The notes beneath the pieces were generated by a model. It had not been told where the DNA came from, searched no databases, and saw nothing but the letters and a program-made list of their open reading frames with translations. Position numbers and translations under genes: made by a program. A stretch of 35,122 bases of DNA from an uncultured Gammaproteobacteria bacterium. GTDB lineage: Bacteria > Pseudomonadota > Gammaproteobacteria > Pseudomonadales > Azotimanducaceae. Below, piece by piece: positions 9,220 through 18,037 of the stretch. The first letter of the stretch is position 1, and every line of letters begins with the position of its first letter. The stretch spans positions 1 to 35,122 of the forward strand of contig CAJWYI010000010.1 of the NCBI GenBank assembly GCA_913049815.1, in the 5' to 3' direction.

Positions 9220-10358
9220 AGCGCAATCCTTCGGTGTGTATGAATAGACATCAGAATGCCGAACCCCGCGAACAAGGTCAGCATTGATGTGCCACCGTAG
9301 CTGACCAGCGGAAGCGGCACGCCCACCACCGGCAATAATGCACTGACCATTCCGATATTGACAAACACGTAGACAAAAAAGGTGAATGTGATGCTGGCCG
9401 CCAGCAGACGTCCAAACGTATCCTGTGCCTGAACTGCGATCACGACGCCCCGGCCAATCAGACAGATGTAGAGGCTGAGCAATGCTAGGACGCCAATCAG
9501 CCCGAGTTCCTCAGCCAGTACTGCGATAATAAAGTCAGTTCGACTTTCAGGTAGAAAATCGAGCTGGGATTGAGTGCCATTGAAGAGCCCCTTCCCGAAT
9601 AGGCCACCCGAGCCGATGGCTGTCATTGATTGGATAATATTCCACCCGCTGCCTAGTGGATCTCTTTCAGGATCAATCAGGGTTAGTATTCGACCACGCT
9701 GATAATCGGTCATGACAAACCATAGTCCTGGTGCGGACACCAACAACAACCCCATCAACGAGAATATGTATCGCCAACTAATCCCTGCCAGAAACAGTAC
9801 TAGCAGCCCTGATGCGGCAACCAGGATCGAAGTACCGAGGTCCGGTTGCGGATAGATCATGAGCACGGGGACCGCAATGATCAGGGTCGCAATCCCGACA
9901 TGGCGAGGTCGGGGCGGCAGGCGCCGGTCATGGAAGTACCAGGCAAGCACCATCGGCAACGCCAGCTTCATCAATTCAGAAGGTTGAAAGCCAATCGGCC
10001 CAATCCGTAGCCAGCGTGTTGCGCCTTTCGATTCAGTGCCCACCAGAAGTACGAGAAACAGCAGCAAAAGCCCCAACAGGTAGAGCGCAGGAGCGAGTCG
10101 CAGGAACAACCTAGGTGGAATCTGCGCCATCACGACCATGACGCTAAACGCGACAACTATACGTATAACCTGCGCCTGGACCCTCGCCATGTTTTGGTCA
10201 ACTGCACTCATCAGTATGACCAGCCCATAGGTTGCGATCAGCGAGATCAAGAACAGCGACAGCAGATCGACGCGTACCCACTCGGAGACCCGTTTGCGCT
10301 GACCAAACTGATGTGGCGGCAGCTGACGGACATAGTCAGTCAAGATAGGCCCCCGCAC
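9216..10358 (-). CDS. rodA: Rod shape-determining peptidoglycan glycosyltransferase
   Basis: RodA is the SEDS glycosyltransferase that polymerises lipid II during cell elongation, paired with PBP2. The protein is strongly hydrophobic with about ten membrane segments. Family motifs include GIGFQPSE-like GPIGFQPSELMK, PQPDLGTS, and the C-terminal GVPLPLVSYGGTSML. The GTG used here lies 23 bases inside mrdA; a TTG five codons downstream has a better-placed GGGGG and is an equally good start. It follows its partner mrdA and precedes mltB with a stop/start overlap. Confidence 0.96.
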   Translation of the reverse strand: MRGPILTDYVRQLPPHQFGQRKRVSEWVRVDLLSLFLISLIATYGLVILMSAVDQNMARVQAQVIRIVVAFSVMVVMAQIPPRLFLRLAPALYLLGLLLLFLVLLVGTESKGATRWLRIGPIGFQPSELMKLALPMVLAWYFHDRRLPPRPRHVGIATLIIAVPVLMIYPQPDLGTSILVAASGLLVLFLAGISWRYIFSLMGLLLVSAPGLWFVMTDYQRGRILTLIDPERDPLGSGWNIIQSMTAIGSGGLFGKGLFNGTQSQLDFLPESRTDFIIAVLAEELGLIGVLALLSLYICLIGRGVVIAVQAQDTFGRLLAASITFTFFVYVFVNIGMVSALLPVVGVPLPLVSYGGTSMLTLFAGFGILMSIHTHRRIAL

Positions 10359-12249
10359 GCGCGAATGTTGGTTCTTGATGTTCTGACCGCTGGGCTATCG
10401 CGCTGTTCCCAATCATCTGATAGTCGAGCACCTTGCGGGCGACAGGTGCAGCCACTTCACTGCCCCCGCCACCGTTTTCGACAAGTACGGCGACCGCAAT
10501 CTGGGGTTCTTCGGCTGGCGCATAGGCCACAAACCAGGCGTGTTTTCGCAGGCGCTCATCCAATTCCGCATCGTCGTATTCTTCACCCTGCGCGATGCCA
10601 ACCACCTGGGCGGTTCCCGATTTACCTGCCGCGCGATAGGGGATATCCATCCCGATGTAGGCCCATGCCGTACCGTTTTCACCCAGACCACGGCGACCTC
10701 GGTGGATCACGTCCTGCATCGCGTCAGAAATGACACGCCACGCATCGTCAGGAATATCAACGTTCGGCCTCAGGGATAGTTCTGCATCTCTAAGAAGATG
10801 AGGGGTTACCATGCGACCACGATTGGCGAGGATGGCAACTGCCGTCGCAAGCTGTAATGGCGTTACTAGGACGTCCCCCTGACCGATCCCAATGTTGACG
10901 CTGTCACCCGGATACCAGGGGAGGTTTCGCACACTCCGTTTCCATTCCCTGGACGGCAACAGTCCGCTGCCGGCTTCCGGTAGATCGTGGGCCAAGTTGC
11001 GACCGAAACCAAAAAGGTCCAGATGAGTGTGGATCCGGTCGATTCCAAGCTCAACTGCGAGTCCATAGAAGTAAACGTTGCAGGATCGGTAGATCGCACG
11101 GTTCATATCGACTTTTCCGTGTCCACCTTCGCCTTCTCGCGTCCAGTTCCAGTCGCGATACAGTCGCTCGCTGTCAGGCAGCTGGAACGAGCCTGGATCG
11201 TCAATGACGTGCTCAGCGGTCGTCACGCCCATCATAAGCCCCGCCAAGCCAATAAACGGTTTAAGCGTCGAACCAGGTTCATATTGACCTTGAATAGCTC
11301 GGTTGAATAAAGGCACATCAATAGAATCACGCAACAGTGCATAGGATGCGTGATCGATCCCCGTCACAAAGGGATTCGGGTCGTACCCAGGTTTACTGAC
11401 CATGGCCAGAATGCCGCCCGTCCGAGTATCCAGGGCAACAATGGCCCCACGCTGCTCGCCCAGCGCCTCGCTCGCCACTCTTTGCAGACCAGCATCCAGC
11501 GTCAGCTCCAGGTTTTCGCCGGGCACAGGATCCGTCCGCGACAACACTTGCATGATGCGGCCGCGCGCATCTGTTTCAACCCGTTGGTAACCGACTCGAC
11601 CCAGCAGTCGGGATTCATAGTAGCGCTCGATACCGGTTTTGCCCACGTGGTCTGTACCGGAGTACGCGACTTTGCCCAGAACGCGGGCGTCGTCCTCATT
11701 GATTCGCCTGACGGAGCCGACCGCATGGGTGACCAAATCCGATAAGGGGTAGTGGCGTACAAGCGACGCCTCGATATGGACACCCGGCATAGCGTACTGA
11801 TCGACACTGATACGAGCGATGTCTTCCTGAGAAAGACGATGCAGAAGGGGTATCGATTCATAGGGGCGCTGTTTCCGCCTCAGTCGTCGTTCAAAGCGAC
11901 TGCGTTGCTCTGTCGTAAGACCAATCCGGTTTTCGACTCGATCCAGCGTTTCGTCTAGCGAGCTGATTTGCTCTGTGACCAGATTCAGACTGAAAGAAGG
12001 CGCGTTGTCTGCCAATAGTTCACCGTGTCGATCGACGATAAGGCCGCGCACAGGTGGTATAGACTGCACCTGGATTCTGTTCGACTCAGAGATTGTCGCG
12101 TAGCGATCGTGCTGTATAACCTGCAGATACAACATTCGCCCAGCCAGCAATAGGGTCAGTAGCAACGCGCATGCAAACGCCATGACCACACGGTCAATGA
12201 ACACCCGACTTTCATCATGGTGGTCCTTTAAGACGATCGGTTCCGACAT
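10336..12249 (-). CDS. mrdA: Penicillin-binding protein 2, peptidoglycan transpeptidase
   Basis: PBP2 cross-links new glycan made by RodA in the elongasome. It has one N-terminal membrane anchor (about residues 20-42), a pedestal domain with RGLIVDRHGELLADN, and a transpeptidase domain with STLK (Ser327, Lys330), SCN (389-391) and KSGTAQ (from Lys543). The C-terminal tail after the domain is hydrophilic. I favour the ATG shown, with GAG five bases upstream. A TTG three codons earlier overlaps the rlmH stop (TTGA), as at other junctions of this cluster, and cannot be excluded. Length about 637. Confidence 0.96.
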   Translation of the reverse strand: MSEPIVLKDHHDESRVFIDRVVMAFACALLLTLLLAGRMLYLQVIQHDRYATISESNRIQVQSIPPVRGLIVDRHGELLADNAPSFSLNLVTEQISSLDETLDRVENRIGLTTEQRSRFERRLRRKQRPYESIPLLHRLSQEDIARISVDQYAMPGVHIEASLVRHYPLSDLVTHAVGSVRRINEDDARVLGKVAYSGTDHVGKTGIERYYESRLLGRVGYQRVETDARGRIMQVLSRTDPVPGENLELTLDAGLQRVASEALGEQRGAIVALDTRTGGILAMVSKPGYDPNPFVTGIDHASYALLRDSIDVPLFNRAIQGQYEPGSTLKPFIGLAGLMMGVTTAEHVIDDPGSFQLPDSERLYRDWNWTREGEGGHGKVDMNRAIYRSCNVYFYGLAVELGIDRIHTHLDLFGFGRNLAHDLPEAGSGLLPSREWKRSVRNLPWYPGDSVNIGIGQGDVLVTPLQLATAVAILANRGRMVTPHLLRDAELSLRPNVDIPDDAWRVISDAMQDVIHRGRRGLGENGTAWAYIGMDIPYRAAGKSGTAQVVGIAQGEEYDDAELDERLRKHAWFVAYAPAEEPQIAVAVLVENGGGGSEVAAPVARKVLDYQMIGNSAIAQRSEHQEPTFARAGAYLD

Positions 12250-12254
12250 CTGAC

Positions 12255-12722
12255 TCAACGATGGTAGGGATGGTGGTTCAGGATAGTCCAGGCTCTATAT
12301 ATCTGTTCAGCAATGATAACCCGCACCAGGAAATGCGGGAATGTCAGCGACGAGAGACACCACCGTTCATCCGCTCGTTCGAGACAACTTTCGTCCAGGC
12401 CATCGGCACCGCCAATCATCAGCTGAAGCCCCGAGAGATCGTGACGGACCCCATCCAGGCTGCTCGCCAGCTGTGCAGTCGACAGAGCCCGCCCTTTCAG
12501 ATCCAACGCGATCAAACGATGGCCAGGTTTAACCGATGCGATCAGCGCCTCTGCTTCATGGCGCCGAAACACATCAATATTGCCACTCTTACCCCGTATG
12601 GCCGGTTGAATCTCCTTCAGCGCCAATGTCCAGGATGAGGGTAGCCGGGTCGCATATTCATCAAACCCTGCCTGAACCCATCGGGGGGCACGGACTCCCA
12701 CCGACAGCAGTTCAATTTTCAT
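12255..12722 (-). CDS. rlmH: 23S rRNA pseudouridine-1915 N3-methyltransferase
   Basis: RlmH is a small SPOUT methyltransferase acting on pseudouridine 1915 in helix 69 of 23S rRNA in assembled ribosomes. Visible marks are the start MKIELLSVGVRAPRWVQ, the SAM-binding LMIGGADGL and the C-terminal ILNHHPYHR, which carries the conserved HPYHR end. The ATG preceded directly by an in-frame GTG gives the family's usual 155 residues. It sits between rsfS and mrdA, its usual place in gammaproteobacteria. Confidence 0.96.
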   Translation of the reverse strand: MKIELLSVGVRAPRWVQAGFDEYATRLPSSWTLALKEIQPAIRGKSGNIDVFRRHEAEALIASVKPGHRLIALDLKGRALSTAQLASSLDGVRHDLSGLQLMIGGADGLDESCLERADERWCLSSLTFPHFLVRVIIAEQIYRAWTILNHHPYHR

Positions 12723-12797
12723 CACGCACGAAGGGAGATATCGGGATTAAACGCAAAACGAGGGGTGTCCTGCACATACTGAGGACCGATCAGAACG

Positions 12798-13145
12798 TCA
12801 GCCAATGGACGTTGTTGACGAAGGCGAGAGACTCCATAAGCGCTCAAGGTCGTAGAACACACGCGTATCCGGCAACATCACGTGAACAACAACATCCACT
12901 AGATCAATCAACACCCAATCCCCGCTCTCCATACCTTCAACACCGAGCGGAACAACACCTTCTTGCTTGGCATTTTCGATAACAGATTGTGCCACGGCAC
13001 GGACATGACGATTGGAGGATCCGCCGGCAACTAACATGAAGTCCGCAAAGTCCGATTGTGCACTTACATCCAGACATTGAACCTCGATTGCCTTCATATC
13101 CTCTAATGAATCAACGACAAGGTCTCTAAGTTCAATGTTCTGCAT
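12798..13145 (-). CDS. rsfS: Ribosomal silencing factor RsfS
   Basis: RsfS (YbeB, DUF143) binds ribosomal protein L14 and blocks subunit joining when nutrients are scarce. The 115-residue protein shows the family core: DVSAQSDFADFMLVAGGSSNRHVRA, GVEGMESGDWVLIDLVDVVVHVM and FYDLERLW at the end. Its target, L14, is encoded in this same window. The gene lies 72 bases before rlmH and 132 bases after nadD, in the usual order but with looser spacing than the rest of the cluster. Confidence 0.95.
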   Translation of the reverse strand: MQNIELRDLVVDSLEDMKAIEVQCLDVSAQSDFADFMLVAGGSSNRHVRAVAQSVIENAKQEGVVPLGVEGMESGDWVLIDLVDVVVHVMLPDTRVFYDLERLWSLSPSSTTSIG

Positions 13146-13225
13146 ACAGGGACTGCTCTCCTAGTCACGTATGGGTTTGACGTCTTGATCGACTGCGACC
13201 GCACGTAACCTTAATTTTGGATGAC

Positions 13226-13247
13226 AGGACTGCGATTTACCAGTCCT
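13226..13247 (-). other. Hairpin between nadD and rsfS
   Basis: A seven-base-pair inverted repeat, AGGACTG and CAGTCCT, with an eight-base loop sits in the 132-base gap between nadD and rsfS. There is no T-run on the transcribed strand, so it is not a clear terminator; it could be a processing or partial attenuation signal in the nadD-rsfS transcript. Nothing else is recognisable in this gap. Confidence 0.35.
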
Positions 13248-13277
13248 TTAAACCTGGCACAAACGATGAGTGGCATA

Positions 13278-13913
13278 TCAGACGTAGAGGTGATGTTCGC
13301 GGATGTAGGCAATCACCGCCGTCGGGAGTGATCCATAGACGCTAAGGCCGGCCTCCAGGTCGGTGCGAATAAGCGTGGAAGAAATCGGCAACTGTGTGGT
13401 CTGAACCCGTGTCAACGCACCACTTGGAATGTCTCTCAATGCGCTAGGGGGTTGATGACGCTCTGCGATAAGATCGACCAGTTCACCGGAAAGGTCTTCA
13501 GCTCCGGGGCGTGCAAGCACAACCACATTCACCAGCCGGAGAACATCCTGCCATCGGTACCAGGATGGCAGAAGAGCAAAAGCATCTAGACCAAGCATCA
13601 TGGATACGGATACGTTACAACCTACTTCTTTACGTAACGACTCGAGAGTATCCACTGTGAAAGATGGGCCTGCACGGTGCAGCTCCCGATCATCAATTGT
13701 CAAACGGCTATCGCCTGCAACGGCCAATTTCAACATCGCCAAACGCTGTTCCGGTAATCGACCCGGTGAGGCTCTATGGGGAGGTTGGCGGGAAGGCAAC
13801 AGCAGAACCTTGTCAACGCCAAGCTGCGCCGCGGCTTCACGCGCGGTTTGCAGATGGCCATTGTGAACAGGGTCAAACGTCCCACCCATCACTGCAAACG
13901 CCCTCACGACCAA
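13278..13913 (-). CDS. nadD: Nicotinate-nucleotide adenylyltransferase
   Basis: NadD adenylates nicotinate mononucleotide to deamido-NAD, the penultimate step of NAD synthesis. The nucleotidyltransferase motif GGTFDPVHNGH is at about 10-20 and the second motif ISSTLIRTDL near residue 177. Length (211) is normal. Several non-ATG starts compete: the TTG shown has GGAG five bases upstream, and a GTG two codons later would also fit. It is the first gene of the leftward cluster. holA and proA, which flank nadD in some relatives, are not here; instead a divergent glycosylase gene begins about 50 bases away. Confidence 0.93.
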   Translation of the reverse strand: MVVRAFAVMGGTFDPVHNGHLQTAREAAAQLGVDKVLLLPSRQPPHRASPGRLPEQRLAMLKLAVAGDSRLTIDDRELHRAGPSFTVDTLESLRKEVGCNVSVSMMLGLDAFALLPSWYRWQDVLRLVNVVVLARPGAEDLSGELVDLIAERHQPPSALRDIPSGALTRVQTTQLPISSTLIRTDLEAGLSVYGSLPTAVIAYIREHHLYV

Positions 13914-13964
13914 CTATTCTCCGTACATCGATTAAACCCCACTTACTCTAAGGCATCTCAAACA

Positions 13965-14666
13965 TTGCGCATAGACACAGCGCCGCCAGGACGCAAAGAA
14001 ATACAATTACTCACGACCGCAGACTTCGATGTGGATGCACAACAACTGGCACGTCGCCTGATCGGTACAATCATTAGACATCGTGTCAATCGTGTATGGC
14101 TCGCTGCACAGGTCATCGAAACAGAAGCCTACTATCTCAGCGACAAAGGCAGCCATGCGTCATTGGGTCGTACACGTTCTCGCGAGCCGCTCTTTATGCC
14201 TGCTGGAACGATTTATATGTACTATGCCCGGGGTGGCGACTCACTGAATTTTTCAGCGCAAGGGGACGGCAACGCAGTCCTCATCAAATCTGCCATCCCC
14301 GCGATCGATTACATGTCTTCTGTCGCACTCGAGACGATGATTGCGAACAATCCAACCGGTGATGGCGGTGCCCGTCCGCTGAACCGGCTCTGTGCGGGCC
14401 AAACCCTACTTTGTCGTGCGTTAGCCCTCACTGTTCCAAAATGGACGGGACGTCTTCTGGTCTCCGGAAGCCTTGAAGTGCTGGATGTGTGCGATACGCC
14501 CGAAGAAATCGTACAGGCAAAACGTCTAGGCATTCCAGAGGGCCGCGACCAACATCTCCCTTATCGATTTGTCGATCGACGGCACCTCCAAAGCGCGACG
14601 CAAAATCCGGTCCGCAGAAGCCAACTGGAGGGGAGAGACTACGAAATTCTCCGCAGGCGCGATTGA
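13965..14666 (+). CDS. DNA-3-methyladenine glycosylase, AAG/MPG type
   Basis: This protein belongs to the alkyladenine DNA glycosylase family, which excises alkylated purines in base excision repair. The core ETEAYYLSDKGSHASLGRTR holds the catalytic glutamate, and GTIYMYYARGGDSLNFS is the base-pocket strand region. RPLNRLCAGQTLLCRALAL corresponds to the family's GPGKLCQALGI block. The open frame extends back across nadD, but that part is antisense to nadD and unlike any glycosylase, so I place the start at a TTG just after the divergent nadD start, giving 233 residues. AAGG lies about 11 bases upstream; a later GTG at the VDAQQLARR position is possible. Confidence 0.85.
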   Translation: MRIDTAPPGRKEIQLLTTADFDVDAQQLARRLIGTIIRHRVNRVWLAAQVIETEAYYLSDKGSHASLGRTRSREPLFMPAGTIYMYYARGGDSLNFSAQGDGNAVLIKSAIPAIDYMSSVALETMIANNPTGDGGARPLNRLCAGQTLLCRALALTVPKWTGRLLVSGSLEVLDVCDTPEEIVQAKRLGIPEGRDQHLPYRFVDRRHLQSATQNPVRRSQLEGRDYEILRRRD

Positions 14667-14696
14667 CACGTGCCCGTCCCAGTCTTGCCATGGGGG

Positions 14697-15317
14697 TCAG
14701 TACGCAGGTAAACCGCCCCCTCGCTCTTGCAACTCCGAGACGATTCTATCTAGTTGCACCAATCGCTCGATGGGATCTGTCATCTCGAGCAACCCCTGCT
14801 TGACCAGTTCGGAACAAGGCAGAAACTCGGTGAGTCGACCACTGACGCCGCAGGCGCTTGTATAATCGAAGCTCTCGAACAGACTGGCAATCGCCGGATA
14901 TTGCATGAGATGACCTAATAGATCGGCAAGATGCTCAAATTCAGGTGTCACCGCCTGATCTTCCTCGGGCGTCAGAAACTCTACCTGCCCCATCATCAAT
15001 CTGTCAGAGTCGCTCCATTTTCGTGCTACTTTCAGTTTAACCTCGGCTTCGATGGTGATCAGCAACATGCCCGCCTGACCTTCTGAAAAATCAAGGACTT
15101 TGATGAATGACCCTACTGGTTCAACGTTGGGTTGCTGATCTGACTCCCGATCTTCGAGCACCTCATATCCAGACGAGATCATGACCATCCCGAATCCGGT
15201 CTCTTCCCGCATAACATTCGTTATCATACTGAGATACCGTTGCTCAAAAATTTTAAGCTGCATACGGCCACCAGGTAATAACACTGTACCTAGCGGAAAT
15301 AGTGGAATTTCGGCCAT
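14697..15317 (-). CDS. Lon N-terminal (substrate-binding) domain protein
   Basis: The whole 206-residue protein resembles the LON substrate-binding domain without the ATPase or protease parts. It starts IPLFPLGTVLLPGGRMQLKIFEQRY, and the middle part has GSFIKVLDF and ITIEAEVKLKV. The C-terminal third is helical. Stand-alone proteins of this type are common in proteobacteria, and their function is not established; they may bind peptides or regulate turnover. The ATG has AGAGAGG about seven bases upstream. It converges on the glycosylase gene with 30 bases between and is divergent from uppP. Confidence 0.87.
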   Translation of the reverse strand: MAEIPLFPLGTVLLPGGRMQLKIFEQRYLSMITNVMREETGFGMVMISSGYEVLEDRESDQQPNVEPVGSFIKVLDFSEGQAGMLLITIEAEVKLKVARKWSDSDRLMMGQVEFLTPEEDQAVTPEFEHLADLLGHLMQYPAIASLFESFDYTSACGVSGRLTEFLPCSELVKQGLLEMTDPIERLVQLDRIVSELQERGGGLPAY

Positions 15318-15419
15318 CTTTAGTCCTCTCTGATAGGTGCAGCTGATCCTCCCAGTTTCCGGAGACTGGCCCCAACCAGCCTGCTAGAATCCAGCCGCAC
15401 AAAAAAACAGACCAATACC

Positions 15420-16217
15420 ATGGACGTCACGCAAACGGTGATCCTTGCAATGATTCAGGGTATCACTGAGTACCTCCCTATCTCCAGCTCAGCCCACCTG
15501 ATTCTCCCATTTGAGGTATTGGGCTGGCCTGATCAGGGTCTTGCGTTCGATGTCGCTGTGCATGTTGGGTCACTATCTGCTGTACTGGTCTACTTCCATC
15601 GCACCCTTCTACGATTGTTGGTCGGAACCTGGCGCGCGTTGATACGACGCAAACACAACAAAGACAGTCGCTTCGCGGGTCTCTTGATAATTGCCAGTTT
15701 GCCCATTATTCCCATAGGTTTCATGCTGAACGACCTCGTCGAGACATCGCTCCGCACTGTACTGGTGGTTGCGATGACCACGATTCTCTTTGGTATTGCT
15801 CTCTGGGTGGCAGACCGTTACTTCCGGACTGCGACACCCAAGTCCCTAAACTGGCAGTCTGCACTTGTCATTGGAATCGCGCAGTGTCTCGCCCTGGTTC
15901 CTGGGGTCTCCCGCTCCGGTATTACGATGACCGCCGCGCTGATGATGGGCCTCGGTCGAGAAGCTGCGGCGCGAATTTCCTTCCTGCTCGCGATTCCAAC
16001 AATCCTGGGAGCCGGCGCCCTCAAAACTTCAGAACTCCTGACAGCAACACAACCTGTTCCCTGGAATCTGCTCGCGCTTGGGACCTTGGTCTCCGCCGTA
16101 TCCGCATTCACCTGTATTTATCTATTTCTTACCACCATCAACCGTATCGGGTTCTTGCCGTTCGTGATCTACCGGCTCATGCTCGGGTCGGCACTGTTAA
16201 TGTGGCTCATGTTATGA
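15420..16217 (+). CDS. uppP: Undecaprenyl-diphosphate phosphatase (BacA/UppP)
   Basis: UppP dephosphorylates undecaprenyl pyrophosphate to recycle the lipid carrier for cell-wall precursors; extra dosage gives bacitracin resistance. The two signature motifs are present: QGITEYLPISSSAHL near residues 14-28 and PGVSRSGITMT near 161-171. The 265-residue protein is very hydrophobic with about eight membrane segments. The ATG is fixed by the conserved N-terminus, though no clear ribosome binding site is visible in the A-rich upstream stretch. It stands alone on its strand, 52 bases before the convergent ssb end. Confidence 0.95.
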   Translation: MDVTQTVILAMIQGITEYLPISSSAHLILPFEVLGWPDQGLAFDVAVHVGSLSAVLVYFHRTLLRLLVGTWRALIRRKHNKDSRFAGLLIIASLPIIPIGFMLNDLVETSLRTVLVVAMTTILFGIALWVADRYFRTATPKSLNWQSALVIGIAQCLALVPGVSRSGITMTAALMMGLGREAAARISFLLAIPTILGAGALKTSELLTATQPVPWNLLALGTLVSAVSAFTCIYLFLTTINRIGFLPFVIYRLMLGSALLMWLML

Positions 16218-16269
16218 CCGAGGTGCCTTGGGCACTCTGCCCGGTTTGGGCTAACCGCACTTTCATGCG

Positions 16270-16752
16270 TTAGAACGGGATGTCGTCGTCAAAATCAGCC
16301 GGTGGTGGTTCCGAGAATCCACTATTGTTCGACGCAGATGCATCTCCTGACGCATTGCCTCCGCCATAGGACGATTGACCACCACCCTGGCTGCTATAGT
16401 TGTTGCTACCACCTTCACCACGGCTGTCGAGCATTTGCATTTCATTGGCCACAATCTCTGTCGTGTAGTGTTTCTGGCCTTCGCGTTCCCACTGTCGCGT
16501 GCGTAGCTGCCCCTCGATATAGACCTTCGATCCCTTCTTCAGATATTCACCCGCGATTTCAGCGAGGCGTCGGAAGAACACGACGCGATGCCATTCTGTT
16601 CTGTCACGTTGCTCGCCACTTTCACGATCTCGCCATGACTCTGTCGTCGCGAGGCTGACATTGGTCACCGCACCACCACTCGGCAGATATCGCGTTTCTG
16701 GATCCTGCCCGAGATTGCCTATGAGAATTACCTTATTTATACCGCGGGCCAT
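16270..16752 (-). CDS. ssb: Single-stranded DNA-binding protein
   Basis: SSB coats single-stranded DNA during replication, recombination and repair. The OB fold spans about residues 1-112 ([43 protein letters not shown]). A glycine- and serine-rich linker ([17 protein letters not shown]) follows, then the acidic tip DDDIPF that docks partner proteins. Length 160. AGGAGAGGG lies just upstream of the ATG. It follows the MFS gene on the same strand, while uvrA is divergent beyond that; in E. coli ssb and uvrA are directly divergent. Confidence 0.97.
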   Translation of the reverse strand: MARGINKVILIGNLGQDPETRYLPSGGAVTNVSLATTESWRDRESGEQRDRTEWHRVVFFRRLAEIAGEYLKKGSKVYIEGQLRTRQWEREGQKHYTTEIVANEMQMLDSRGEGGSNNYSSQGGGQSSYGGGNASGDASASNNSGFSEPPPADFDDDIPF

Positions 16753-16813
16753 AACCCTCTCCTATCTGATCAGCCCTGCTTCGGACTGATGTCTCGTTGG
16801 TACTGTCAATGGA

Positions 16814-18028
16814 TCATACCGTCTCTGATGAATGGCGGGTACCTAATGAATCCAACGATTGTCTCTTAGATGACGTATCGACTGGCGGCGTCATCCAAAG
16901 CACGATAAACAGCCAGCCAAGAGCGATGCCAGCATTCGCCCATAGAAGCGCCGTATCGCCTGAGAACGCGATTAGCCATCCTCCTACAGCACCACCAGCA
17001 AACGCACCGAAAAACTGCGCGCTGGTATGGAGACCCATGGCGGTCCCACGCATGCTATCAGGACTAAAGTGCGCAACGAGATTTGGCAACATCATTTCCA
17101 GCAGATTAAACGCCATGAAAAAGCATCCAAGCATAAGCAGTAACCACCAGGAAGACCATGCCGCCGACATGCCAGCAAGACTCAGACCCATCACTCCAAT
17201 CATAAAGACCAGCAAATTTTTTCTCTGGCCTGGCCAACGATCAGTCGCAATCATCAACGGCAGAGCTGCAATAAACGCCCCCCCAAGGATCAACAATAAT
17301 GTCAGCGGATACGCGTCAACATCAATTCTCAATTGTTTCACCATCATCGTCGGAAATACGAGGAAGCCCGACATCAGTTGAAAGTGTAGAAAAAACGACG
17401 ATAGCGTTGTTCGCTGGAGATCTGTTTGGGCAATGATCGTCTTCCATGTACGTTGTTCTAGCTTTACCTGCGGTGATACATCCTGAGGCAACAGAAACAC
17501 GACCATCGCAATACCAAAAACGGCCAGACACGCGGTGACGGAGAAAACGCCAGATAAACCCAGGCTCGCATGAATCCAAGGTCCCGCAACCAACGCCAGG
17601 CCGAACGATCCACCAATACAGCTTCCTACAATCGCCATCGCCTTACCACGGTGCTCGGGTCTGACGTGATCCGATACCAATGCAAGCAATGTACTTGCGA
17701 TCGCGCCGCAACCCTGCAGCAGTCGGCCCAACACAACGCCCCAGGCAGACTCTGCGAGGGCCGCGATAACGCTGCCAATCAGGAGGACACATAGACCTGC
17801 AAGAACCACTGGTTTTCGCCCCAAGCGATCTGATAATCGCCCAAGAGGAATCTGAAGTATTCCCTGACTCAGCCCATAAATACCCAAAGCCAATCCCAGC
17901 AAGACAGGCGTCATCCCAGGTACGTCGACCACTAGGGGCAACACGGGGATGACCATGAACAGACCAAGCATTCGGATGATATATAAGGTGCCGATAGAGA
18001 CGGCGGTACTGACTTCCTGGCGGTTCAT
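16814..18028 (-). CDS. Major facilitator superfamily transporter
   Basis: This is a 12-segment MFS protein of about 404 residues. The cytoplasmic loop 2-3 motif GRLSDRLGRKPVVLAG is near residues 69-84, and a central hydrophilic loop separates the two six-helix halves. Drug/proton antiporters have this layout, but the substrate cannot be read from the sequence. The ATG shown has GAG four bases upstream; a GTG three codons earlier is possible. An MFS gene between ssb and uvrA is a recurring arrangement in Pseudomonas-like gammaproteobacteria, but a DNA-repair role is unproven. Confidence 0.87.
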   Translation of the reverse strand: MNRQEVSTAVSIGTLYIIRMLGLFMVIPVLPLVVDVPGMTPVLLGLALGIYGLSQGILQIPLGRLSDRLGRKPVVLAGLCVLLIGSVIAALAESAWGVVLGRLLQGCGAIASTLLALVSDHVRPEHRGKAMAIVGSCIGGSFGLALVAGPWIHASLGLSGVFSVTACLAVFGIAMVVFLLPQDVSPQVKLEQRTWKTIIAQTDLQRTTLSSFFLHFQLMSGFLVFPTMMVKQLRIDVDAYPLTLLLILGGAFIAALPLMIATDRWPGQRKNLLVFMIGVMGLSLAGMSAAWSSWWLLLMLGCFFMAFNLLEMMLPNLVAHFSPDSMRGTAMGLHTSAQFFGAFAGGAVGGWLIAFSGDTALLWANAGIALGWLFIVLWMTPPVDTSSKRQSLDSLGTRHSSETV

Positions 18029-18037
18029 CTGGCTCAC

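Noticed and set aside
13776-13964. A longer glycosylase protein beginning inside nadD.
   Set aside because: This segment is antisense to the conserved nadD coding region, is arginine- and histidine-rich, and resembles no glycosylase. A start after nadD is more sensible.
16218-16269. Hairpins GTGCC/GGCAC and GCCC/GGGC between uppP and ssb as a terminator.
   Set aside because: Stems are only four to five base pairs and no T-run follows in either direction.
16766-16790. CTGATCAG palindrome and repeated CTGAT just upstream of ssb as a LexA operator.
   Set aside because: No CTG-N10-CAG arrangement can be made; the inverted repeat is imperfect and next to the ribosome binding site. Left as unexplained short symmetry.
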